64,000 bases of DNA from Pseudomonadota bacterium (GTDB lineage Bacteria; Desulfobacterota; Desulfovibrionia; Desulfovibrionales; Desulfovibrionaceae): assembly GCA_023399375.1 (NCBI GenBank), contig JAEWPX010000159.1:1-64000 (forward strand), written 5' to 3'. The notes beneath the pieces are model-generated. The model saw only the letters and a list, made by a program, of their open reading frames with translations. It did no database searches and was not told the origin of the DNA. Position 1 is the stretch's first letter, and the number at the start of each line of letters is the position of its first letter. Positions 36,454-43,851 of the stretch are shown piece after piece. Both the position numbers and the translations under genes were made by a program.

Positions 36454-37822
36454 GCAGACCCTTCTTGCGCTTGAAGCCAAATACTGTTCCTTTGGTGATA
36501 CGGTCCACTATCTGGAACCCCCCAAACTTTTTTCGCGGTGCGAAGGCAGCTATCTGTATGATGCCGAGGGCAAGCCGTATCTCGATTTGCAGATGTGGTA
36601 CTCCGCGGTCAATTTCGGCTACGCCAATCCCCGGCTCAATGCCGTCCTGCACAAGGCTGCGGACACCCTGCCGCAACTGGCCTGCCAGTACCTGCACCGC
36701 GAGAAGGTCGAACTGGCGACGCTTTTGGCCGGGCGCATGGAGCGCGTGGCCGGGGTCAAGGGGCGCGTCCATTTCAATGTGGGCGGCTCCCAGGCCATCG
36801 AGGACTCGCTCAAGCTCGTGCGCAACGCCTGCGGCGGCAAGAGTCTCGTTTTCGCTTTCGAGGGCGGCTATCACGGCCGCACCCTCGGCGCGTCGGCCAT
36901 CACCTCCAGCTATCGTTACCGCCGCCGCTACGGCCATTTTGGCGACCGGGCCTGTTTTATCCCCTATCCCTATTGTTTCCGCTGCCCGTACGGGAAGAAC
37001 CGCGAGGATTGCGGCTTCTACTGCCTGGAGCAGTTCGCCCGCCTGTTCGAGACGGAATATTACGGGGTGTGGGACCCCAAAGCCGGCCAGGCCGAATACG
37101 CCGCGTTCTATGTGGAGGCGGTCCAGGGCACCGGCGGCTACGTCATTCCGCCCCAGGGGTATTTCGAAAAGCTCAAGGCGATTCTCGACGAGCGCCACAT
37201 CCTGCTCGTTGACGACGAAATCCAGATGGGCTTTTTCCGAACCGGAAAATTCTGGGCCATGGAGCATTTCGGCATCACGCCCGACGTGGTGGTTTTCGGC
37301 AAGGCCATGACCAACGGCCTCAACCCGCTTTCCGGCGTATGGGCCAAGGAGGAGCTGATAAGCCCCGAGAAGTTCCCGCCCGGCTCGACCCATTCCACTT
37401 TTTCGAGCAATCCGCTCGGCACGGCCGTGGCCCTTGAGGTGGTGCGCATGCTGGAAGAGGAGAAAGCGGACTACGAAACCATGGTAGCCGCCAAGGGGGC
37501 CTACCTGCTCGACGGGTTGCGGCAGCTCAAGAAACGCTATCCGGTCATCGGCGACGTCGACGGCCTCGGTTTGGCCCTTCGCATCGAGATCTGCCGGCCC
37601 GACGGGTTCACGCCGGACAAGGCCCTGACGGACCGCATGGTGGAGGAGGGAATGCGCTGCTCGCTGTCCGCCAAGGGCAAGCCCTGCGGCTTGGTGCTCG
37701 ACGTGGGCGGCTACTCGAAAAACGTGTTCACGCTGGCCCCGGCCCTGACCATCACGCAGGAGGAAATGGACTTGGCCCTGGACCTGCTCGACCAGCTTTT
37801 CAAAAGGTGCCTCGAGGCCTGA
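36446..37822 (+). CDS. Class III aminotransferase with a four-cysteine insert
   Basis: A 458-aa fold-type I PLP enzyme of the omega/acetylornithine aminotransferase class. Seen are NVGGSQAIEDSLKLVR, FEGGYHGRTLGASAITSS, the metal/PLP motif LLVDDEIQMGFFRTGKFWAMEHF and the PLP lysine in VVFGKAMTNGLNPLSGV. Between them an insert with CFRCPYGKNREDCGFYC (about residues 178-194) has cysteines spaced 2, 8 and 3, a feature of a subgroup common in archaea and sulfate reducers. The amino acceptor is unknown. GAAGGA lies ten bases before the ATG; the gene overlaps the HAD phosphatase. Confidence 0.88.
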   Translation: MDEQTLLALEAKYCSFGDTVHYLEPPKLFSRCEGSYLYDAEGKPYLDLQMWYSAVNFGYANPRLNAVLHKAADTLPQLACQYLHREKVELATLLAGRMERVAGVKGRVHFNVGGSQAIEDSLKLVRNACGGKSLVFAFEGGYHGRTLGASAITSSYRYRRRYGHFGDRACFIPYPYCFRCPYGKNREDCGFYCLEQFARLFETEYYGVWDPKAGQAEYAAFYVEAVQGTGGYVIPPQGYFEKLKAILDERHILLVDDEIQMGFFRTGKFWAMEHFGITPDVVVFGKAMTNGLNPLSGVWAKEELISPEKFPPGSTHSTFSSNPLGTAVALEVVRMLEEEKADYETMVAAKGAYLLDGLRQLKKRYPVIGDVDGLGLALRIEICRPDGFTPDKALTDRMVEEGMRCSLSAKGKPCGLVLDVGGYSKNVFTLAPALTITQEEMDLALDLLDQLFKRCLEA

Positions 37823-37853
37823 TCGGGATTCGTTTGGGGAGCGCTATAACCGG

Positions 37854-38666
37854 ATGGGCATGGAAAAAAAGGACAACGGCTTCTTTTTCGAGGGAAGTCC
37901 CAACGGGGTGCTGTTGCTTCATGGGCTGACCGGCACGCCCGCGGAAATGAAGTTCGTGGGCAAGGGGCTGGCCCGGGCCGGATTTACGGTCTATGGCATG
38001 CAGTTGGCCGGCCACTGCGGCACGAAAGAGGATCTGCTGGCCACGGGCTGGCGCGACTGGTGCGCCAGCGCGGAGCAGGGTATGGCTTTCCTGGCCGGCC
38101 GCTGCCGGCGCATTTTCGTGGCCGGTCTCTCCATGGGCGCGCTTTTGGCGTTGCACCTGGCGGCCGTCCATCCCGAAACCGTGGCCGGGATCGGCTTGTA
38201 CTCGACCTCCCTGCGGCACGACGGCCGGTCCGTCTCCAGGCTCCATGCCTTCCTTCCCCTGCTGCTGCTGACCCCTTGGGGCCGGAGCCACTGCTTCCCC
38301 GAGTCGTTTCCCTACGGCATCAAAAACGATCGCTTGCGCGAACGGATCGTCGCCCTCATGGCCTCGGGCGACAGCGCCCAGGCCGGCCTGACCGGCACGC
38401 CGGGAGCGAGCCTTCGGGAATTGTGGCGGTTGCGCCGGGTGGTGATGCAGGAAATGCCTTCCATCCGCACGCCCGCGCTCATCATGCATGCCGCCAAGGA
38501 CGACGTCACGAGCCTATGGAATGTCCATTATCTGCAACAACATCTGGCCGGCCCGATCGAGACCGTGCTGCTCGACGAAAGCTTCCATATGATCACCATC
38601 GATCAGCAGTGTCAGGATGTGGTGGCGCACACGGTCCGTTTCTTCCTGGCCCTTGGCGTTTCCTGA
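37854..38666 (+). CDS. Alpha/beta hydrolase (carboxylesterase/lipase-like)
   Basis: A 270-aa cytoplasmic alpha/beta-hydrolase. The oxyanion region is LLLHGLTGTPAEM, the nucleophile elbow is GLSMG in FVAGLSMGALLALHLA, the acid is in HAAKDDVTSLWN and the histidine in DESFHMITID, matching Est30-type carboxylesterases and monoacylglycerol lipases. Beside an acyl carrier protein and a ketoacyl synthase, a thioesterase or acyl-transfer role is conceivable. An ATG six bases on (37860) is an alternative start. Confidence 0.85.
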   Translation: MGMEKKDNGFFFEGSPNGVLLLHGLTGTPAEMKFVGKGLARAGFTVYGMQLAGHCGTKEDLLATGWRDWCASAEQGMAFLAGRCRRIFVAGLSMGALLALHLAAVHPETVAGIGLYSTSLRHDGRSVSRLHAFLPLLLLTPWGRSHCFPESFPYGIKNDRLRERIVALMASGDSAQAGLTGTPGASLRELWRLRRVVMQEMPSIRTPALIMHAAKDDVTSLWNVHYLQQHLAGPIETVLLDESFHMITIDQQCQDVVAHTVRFFLALGVS

Positions 38667-38763
38667 GCCTTCGTGCCTGGCGCGCGTTTTGCCGGAGAGC
38701 GGACGTCGGGATCGTATTTGCAGCGGCGGGCGAGAGTGCGCCGCCCGGAACATGGAGAACGAT

Positions 38764-39018
38764 ATGTCACAAACGGATGTTATCCTGGACATCGTGGCCC
38801 AGGTCTCCCTGGTGGACCGGGCCAGCCTGGTCCTCGACGCCAAAGTGGCCGACCTGGGCATCACTTCCCTGGACATGGTGGAAATCATCTTCGCCCTGGA
38901 AGAGAAGTTCGGCATCGAGTTGCCCTTTAACGCCAACACAAGCGCCGAGGGATACCGTACCCTCGGCGACGTCATTGCCGTGGTCGAAAAAATCATCTCC
39001 GACACGGCCGCCTCCTAG
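38764..39018 (+). CDS. Acyl carrier protein
   Basis: An 84-aa acyl carrier protein. The 4'-phosphopantetheine serine lies in ADLGITSLDMVEIIFALEE, where the usual Asp before the serine is Thr (TSL for DSL). The rest of the helix II region is acidic and typical. GGAG lies six bases before the ATG at 38764; an ATG at 38752 is in frame but less well placed. It is a second, pathway-specific ACP by context, since it sits with a dedicated ketoacyl synthase and away from fabD/fabG genes. Confidence 0.9.
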   Translation: MSQTDVILDIVAQVSLVDRASLVLDAKVADLGITSLDMVEIIFALEEKFGIELPFNANTSAEGYRTLGDVIAVVEKIISDTAAS

Positions 39019-39124
39019 GACGCTCCCTTTCGTCGGCGGCCGGCCTGAAGCAGTTCCGGGACGGGGCGGCGTGACCGGGTCGGCCGGAGCGTCCCCGCCA
39101 CGTGAAAAGGACAAGGTACAAGAC

Positions 39125-40345
39125 ATGGGACAGATGCGTCGCGTGGTCATCACCGGCATGGGCGTGATCAGCCCGATCGGGCGGGATCTCGCCACTTTCG
39201 GGGACAATCTTTTCAGCGGAGCGTGCGGCATTGCGCCGGCCGATTTTCACTGGCTCGACCTGGCGGCCAAGTATCCGGTGGCGGCGGTCAAGGACTTCGA
39301 TCCCGCACTCTATTTCGACGCGAAGAAAGTGTCGATGATCGACCGTTTCGCCCAGTTCGCCGTGGCGGCGGCACGGCAGGCCTTCGACGATTCCGGCTTG
39401 GTATTGACGGCGGAAGCGGCGCAACGCATGGCGGTCATCACCGGAACCAGCGTGGGAGCCCAGAATACCCTCGAGGAATCGTTCCTGAAGATGGTGGGGA
39501 CCGGCAACGCACGGGCGCACCCGTTCACGATTCCGCGCCTGATGTCCAATGCCGGCTCGAGCCATATCAGCATGACCCTTGGCATCACCGGCCCCGGGTT
39601 CACGGTTGCGAGCGCCTGCGCTTCATCCGTGCATGCGATCGGCGTGGCGCTTGGCCTGCTGCGTTCGGGCGTGGTGGACCGGGCGATCACGGGAGGCGCG
39701 GAAGCCTGCCTGACGTTCGGGACACTCAAGGGATGGGAGGCCCTGCGCATCATGGCGCCGGATGTGTGCCGCCCCTTTTCGGCGGAGCGGGCGGGTTTGG
39801 TGCTCGGCGAAGGAGCGGCCATGCTGGTGCTCGAAACGCTGGAAGCGGCCCAGGCGCGGGGAGCGAGAATCTATGCGGAACTTGCCGGCGTCGGCATGAG
39901 TTCCGACGCCAAGGACATCACAACGCCCGACGTTGGCGGGGCCTCGCGGGCGATCGCCGGCGCCCTGGCCGACGCCGGCCTGGCGCCGGAGGACATCGAC
40001 TACATCAATGCGCACGGCTCCGGCACGCGCGCCAATGACGCGATGGAGACCGCGGCGATCAAGCAGGTCCTGGGGAGCCGGGCGAGGCAGATTGCGATTT
40101 CCGCCAGCAAATCCATGTTCGGCCATGCCTTGGGCGCGGCCGGGGCCCTGGAGATGCTGGCCACCGTGCTGGCCGTGTGCCGCGACATGGTCCCGCCCAC
40201 GATACATTATTTGGGGCCGGACCCCGAATGCGATCTGGATTATGTGCCTGCCGTGGCCCGGCCCATGGCCATCCGTGTCGCCCTCAACAATTCCTTCGGT
40301 TTTGGCGGACTCAATGCGGTGGTGGCCGTGCGGAAATTGGCATAA
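39125..40345 (+). CDS. Beta-ketoacyl-ACP synthase, FabF type
   Basis: A 406-aa condensing enzyme that extends an acyl chain on ACP with malonyl-ACP. The catalytic Cys is in TVASACASSVHAIG and the two histidines are in INAHGSGTRAND and KSMFGHALGAAGALEM; the C-terminal LNNSFGFGGLNAVVAV is conserved. Length and motifs indicate an active KAS II-like enzyme, not a chain-length factor. AAGGACAAGG precedes the ATG. It ends the operon of HAD phosphatase, aminotransferase, hydrolase and ACP. Since no reductase or dehydratase is included, a single dedicated condensation, or reuse of the general fatty acid enzymes, is likely. Confidence 0.9.
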   Translation: MGQMRRVVITGMGVISPIGRDLATFGDNLFSGACGIAPADFHWLDLAAKYPVAAVKDFDPALYFDAKKVSMIDRFAQFAVAAARQAFDDSGLVLTAEAAQRMAVITGTSVGAQNTLEESFLKMVGTGNARAHPFTIPRLMSNAGSSHISMTLGITGPGFTVASACASSVHAIGVALGLLRSGVVDRAITGGAEACLTFGTLKGWEALRIMAPDVCRPFSAERAGLVLGEGAAMLVLETLEAAQARGARIYAELAGVGMSSDAKDITTPDVGGASRAIAGALADAGLAPEDIDYINAHGSGTRANDAMETAAIKQVLGSRARQIAISASKSMFGHALGAAGALEMLATVLAVCRDMVPPTIHYLGPDPECDLDYVPAVARPMAIRVALNNSFGFGGLNAVVAVRKLA

Positions 40346-40721
40346 TGAACTATGGCCAGAGCGTATTTTGTGAACGACAGTGGTTGCGTATCGCTGGAGG
40401 ACAGATGACGGCCAGTTATGGCGCAACAACGGTCCTGTAGACGCCGTTCACGGTGGACATGAGGCGGAGCGTCGGTTTCGACTTCGGCTACGCTCCGTCC
40501 ATCGACAAGGCGCGCATCCCGAGCCTAGTACTTGGCGCATCCCTAAAGAAGGCGTTACGCCACTTTCTTTTCTCTTGCCGGTTGACTTCCCGGGCGGCGC
40601 TGGCTGAAAATCCGGCTGCCGCACCAGGCACGGGCCGCGTCGCGGTGGAAAGTCGTGCAGGCGCAAACGTGAAAACGCGAGGGCCGTTGCGCATGCCGCG
40701 CAGGCAAACACAGGCGGGACG
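40346..40721. other. Intergenic region between ketoacyl synthase and methyltransferase
   Basis: About 375 bases without a convincing gene. A 31-codon frame starts on the last base of the ketoacyl synthase stop (40345-40440) but has no ribosome binding site or protein-like composition. No terminator with a T run or promoter pair was convincing. Confidence 0.5.
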
Positions 40722-41429
40722 ATGGGGCACACGCGGGAAAGCGGAGCGACGGGGCAGGGGAAGGGGGCTTTGCCAGGGAAAATCGGGGCGGCCTTCGACG
40801 CGCTGCTGCCGCGCCTGGCCGCGGCCACGGACTACTGGCTGTTGGCGGACGCTTTTTCTTCCATAGACGGCTTTCTTGATCCCATCGAAGGCTATGTCTT
40901 GCTGCTGCTCGCCCAGTTCGGCCCGGGCGTGGGCGGTATCGTGGAGATCGGCAGCTACACCGGCAAATCGACCTGCTACCTCGCCCGGGGCTCCAAACGG
41001 GCGCGGCGCGAGAAAGTGACGGCTGTCGATCACTTTTTGGGCTCCCCGGAACACCAGCGCGGTGGCGCGAACGAATCCGCCTACGTCGTGCGCGGCGACC
41101 TCTTTGCCGTATTCACGGAAAATCTTGCGAAAGCCGAGGTGGACGACTGGGTCCGGCCGTTGCGCATGGGCTCCGCCGAGGCGGCTGCACAGTGGAGCCA
41201 TCCCATACGCCTGCTCTTCATCGACGGGGACCACTCCTACGAAGCGTCGCGCGAAGATTTCGAAGCCTGGGGGAAATGGCTCATTCCCGAAGGCTTGGCC
41301 GTATTTCACGATATCGGCATTTTCCCGGGCGTGACGCGCTATTACGAGGAACTGCTGCGCGACGGTGCCTGCACGGAAGCGCTCTCGGTGGGAACGCTGC
41401 GGGTGGTGGCGCACGCCGGCGCAAAGTGA
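40722..41429 (+). CDS. Class I SAM-dependent methyltransferase
   Basis: A 235-aa Rossmann-fold methyltransferase of the Methyltransf_24 type. Motif I is GGIVEIGSYTGKSTCYLARG, followed by KVTAVDHFLGSPE, and the acidic stretch LLFIDGDHSYEASREDFEAW that binds metal or substrate in related O-methyltransferases. The first ~35 residues are poorly conserved, so the true start may be slightly later than 40722. Substrate unknown; in surface-polysaccharide and lipid loci such enzymes methylate sugars. It lies between the ketoacyl synthase operon and the TOBE gene. Confidence 0.83.
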   Translation: MGHTRESGATGQGKGALPGKIGAAFDALLPRLAAATDYWLLADAFSSIDGFLDPIEGYVLLLLAQFGPGVGGIVEIGSYTGKSTCYLARGSKRARREKVTAVDHFLGSPEHQRGGANESAYVVRGDLFAVFTENLAKAEVDDWVRPLRMGSAEAAAQWSHPIRLLFIDGDHSYEASREDFEAWGKWLIPEGLAVFHDIGIFPGVTRYYEELLRDGACTEALSVGTLRVVAHAGAK

Positions 41430-41482
41430 ACCGCTCGTCGCGATCCCTGTCTGTTTGCACCAATGGAAAAGGAAGGTTGCCG

Positions 41483-41908
41483 ATGCCGGCGAGCGCCAGA
41501 AATGCTTTTTTCGGTCAGGTGACGCATGTACGCAGGGGGACGCTGCTGACGGAAGTCGCCTTGCGCGCCCAGGGCGGGCTGTCCTTGGCATCCGTCATCA
41601 CCACGGAGAGCTTCGAGTCTTTGCTGCTCTCCGAAGGGGCCGCCGTGACCGCCTTGATCAAGCCGCCGGAGGTGTTGGTGGGCAGGGAAAACGGCGGCCT
41701 GCACACCAGCGCCCGCAACAACTTCAAGGGACGTGTGACTTCGCTGCGCAGCGACGGCGTGGCCGTGGAAATCATGGGGGAATTGGACGGCGGCACACCG
41801 ATGTGCGCGCTCATTACCGCAAAGTCCCTGGCGAGCCTGGACATCAGAAAAAACGACGAGGTCAACTTTTTCTTCAAAGCCTTCAATCTCATCCTGAGCG
41901 CGTCCTAG
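41483..41908 (+). CDS. Tandem TOBE (molbindin-type) protein
   Basis: A 141-aa protein made of two TOBE/Mop domains of about 65 residues. The first begins [16 protein letters not shown], the second [22 protein letters not shown]; both show the G-x-V and [12 protein letters not shown] patterns of molybdate-binding Mop domains. Such proteins store or buffer molybdate (or tungstate). No molybdate transporter is adjacent, but a nitrate reductase needing molybdenum lies about 15 kb away. AAGGAAGG precedes the ATG at 41483. It is 55 bases upstream of dhaK on the same strand. Confidence 0.87.
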   Translation: MPASARNAFFGQVTHVRRGTLLTEVALRAQGGLSLASVITTESFESLLLSEGAAVTALIKPPEVLVGRENGGLHTSARNNFKGRVTSLRSDGVAVEIMGELDGGTPMCALITAKSLASLDIRKNDEVNFFFKAFNLILSAS

Positions 41909-41963
41909 AGCGTCGCTCCGGCCAGGCAGGCAACACCAACCCGCAACACGAGGTGCCCTTGCG

Positions 41964-43022
41964 ATGAAGAAATTGATCAATGCCGTGGAGAATGTGGTCA
42001 AGGAACAGCTGGAAGGCATGGCCCTCGCGCACCCCGAGCTGATGGTCGCCTTCGAGCCCAACTTCATCTGCCGGGCCGATGCGCCGGTTGCGGGCAAGGT
42101 GGCGCTCATTTCCGGCGGCGGTTCGGGGCACGAGCCCATGCACGGCGGCTTCGTCGGCAAGGGCATGCTCGACGGAGCTTGCCCGGGCGAAGTGTTCACC
42201 TCGCCCACTCCGGATCAGATGTACGCCTGCGCCAAGGCCGTTGACGGCGGCGCGGGCGTGCTCTTCATCGTCAAGAACTACACAGGCGACGTGATGAATT
42301 TCGAGGCGGCCGCGGAACTCGTCGCTGCGGACGGCATCAAGGTGCAAAACATCCTCATCGACGACGACGTGGCCGTCAAAGACAGCCTGTACACGGCCGG
42401 CCGGCGCGGCGTGGGCACGACGGTGCTGGCCGAAAAGATCGTCGGCGCGGCTGCCGAGGCCGGCTACGACCTCGACGCCTGCGCCGCCCTGTGCCGCAAA
42501 GTGAATCAGTACGGCCGCTCCTTCGGCGTGGCCCTGACCTCCTGCACCGTGCCGGCCGCGGGCAAGCCCACGTTCGAGCTGGGCGAGGGCGAGGTGGAAA
42601 TGGGCATCGGCATCCACGGCGAACCCGGCACCCACCGCATGCCGATACAGCCCGTGGACGCACTCACCGCCTACGTCGCCGGGCAGATCATCGACGACCC
42701 CGCCTACACCCGCACCGTGCGCGAATGGGACGGCAGCGGCTGGGCGGATATCACGCTCACCGATGCGCCGTTCGCCAACGGCGACAACGTCATCGCGTTC
42801 GTCAACAGCATGGGCGGCACGCCGCTCTCCGAACTATACGCGGTCTACAGAAATCTCGACGCCGTCTGCAAGGAAAAGGGGTTGACCATCGTGCGCAACC
42901 TGATCGGGCCGTACATCACGTCCCTGGAGATGCAGGGCTTCTCCATTACGCTGCTCAAGGCCGACGACGAGATACTCAAATACTGGGACGCGCCCGTCAA
43001 GACGCCGGGTTTGGTGCGGTAG
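41964..43022 (+). CDS. dhaK: Dihydroxyacetone kinase, DhaK subunit
   Basis: A 352-aa dihydroxyacetone-binding subunit of the PEP-dependent kinase. It shows [21 protein letters not shown], the region [14 protein letters not shown], and the histidine that binds dihydroxyacetone covalently in [14 protein letters not shown]. Length is typical of DhaK without a fused kinase domain. Together with dhaL and dhaM it forms a phosphotransfer route to dihydroxyacetone phosphate, likely feeding glycerol or dihydroxyacetone into glycolysis. No DhaR/DhaQ regulator is present. A repeat element separates it from dhaL. Confidence 0.95.
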   Translation: MKKLINAVENVVKEQLEGMALAHPELMVAFEPNFICRADAPVAGKVALISGGGSGHEPMHGGFVGKGMLDGACPGEVFTSPTPDQMYACAKAVDGGAGVLFIVKNYTGDVMNFEAAAELVAADGIKVQNILIDDDVAVKDSLYTAGRRGVGTTVLAEKIVGAAAEAGYDLDACAALCRKVNQYGRSFGVALTSCTVPAAGKPTFELGEGEVEMGIGIHGEPGTHRMPIQPVDALTAYVAGQIIDDPAYTRTVREWDGSGWADITLTDAPFANGDNVIAFVNSMGGTPLSELYAVYRNLDAVCKEKGLTIVRNLIGPYITSLEMQGFSITLLKADDEILKYWDAPVKTPGLVR

Positions 43023-43039
43023 AACGGAAGAGGGAGAAG

Positions 43040-43106
43040 AAGAAGATGCCTCCGGCGGCCATGAGGGGCTGCGGCCCCTCCTGGACCTCCCGAAAGGGGG
43101 GCCGGC
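43040..43106 (+). repeat. Dispersed intergenic repeat, copy 3
   Basis: Between dhaK and dhaL, a purine-rich GAAGAAGAAG leads into ATGCCTCCGGCGGCC and a hairpin, GAGGGGC-TGCG-GCCCCTC, then CTGGACCTCCC. The core is identical to the copy after ebfC. It sits inside an operon, so it may tune relative expression of dhaK and dhaL. Confidence 0.75.
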
Positions 43107-43152
43107 CATCGCCAATTGCAAGTTTTGAAACCCGCTCAAGCAGAGGATGCAT

Positions 43153-43785
43153 ATGCCCCTTAGCAAAGCCCAGCTGCTTGCCTGGCTCGGCAAACTGGAC
43201 GCCGTTTACGCCGCGAAAAAGGACTACCTGACCGACCTCGACGCCGCCATCGGCGACGCCGACCACGGCATCAACATGCACCGGGGTTTCGGCAAGGTCA
43301 TGGAGAAATTGCCGCCTGTGGCGGACAAGGACATCGGGACCATCCTCAAGACCGTGGGCATGACGCTCATGTCGAGCGTCGGCGGCGCGAGCGGCCCGCT
43401 CTACGGGACGTTCTGGATGAAGCCGGGCATGCTCCTTTCGGGCAAGGAGGAACTCGACGCTACGGATTTCGTGTGCTTCGTCGAGGCCGGCGTAGACGGC
43501 ATCCTCCAGCGCGGCCGGCCCGAGCGCGGCGACAAGACCATGTACGACGTCTGGGCCCCGGTGCTCGAGGTGGTGAGGGCGCGCGCCGCCGCCGGCGACG
43601 ACGTGACGGCCATCGTGGACGCAGCCCTGCCCGTCGGGGAAAAGGCACTGGCCGACACCATCCCGCTCCAGGCCCGAAAGGGCCGTGCCAGCTACCTGGG
43701 CGAACGCTCCGTCGGGCACCAGGACCCCGGGGCGACGTCGTCGTATTATATGCTCGAAACATTGCGGGACGTGCTGCACGCATAA
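43153..43785 (+). CDS. dhaL: Dihydroxyacetone kinase, DhaL subunit
   Basis: A 210-aa ADP-binding subunit that passes the phosphate from phospho-DhaM to dihydroxyacetone on DhaK. The Mg-ADP-binding aspartates are in DLDAAIGDADHGINMHRGF; further markers are GMTLMSSVGGASGPLYG and GERSVGHQDPGATSS near the C-terminus. The ATG at 43153 has GAGG six bases upstream; an in-frame ATG at 43147 adds two residues. Length matches PTS-type DhaL. Confidence 0.95.
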   Translation: MPLSKAQLLAWLGKLDAVYAAKKDYLTDLDAAIGDADHGINMHRGFGKVMEKLPPVADKDIGTILKTVGMTLMSSVGGASGPLYGTFWMKPGMLLSGKEELDATDFVCFVEAGVDGILQRGRPERGDKTMYDVWAPVLEVVRARAAAGDDVTAIVDAALPVGEKALADTIPLQARKGRASYLGERSVGHQDPGATSSYYMLETLRDVLHA

Positions 43786-43851
43786 ACGGGCCGCGTGCCC
43801 CTGCCGGATTCGCCCGTTCCGACGCTTTCGGGGCGGGTGCGGGAGTTCTTC

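Noticed and set aside
40345..40440. 31-codon frame overlapping the ketoacyl synthase stop
   Set aside because: No ribosome binding site, no recognisable pattern, and no operon partner directly after it; unlike the 24-codon frame it is not tightly placed between two genes.
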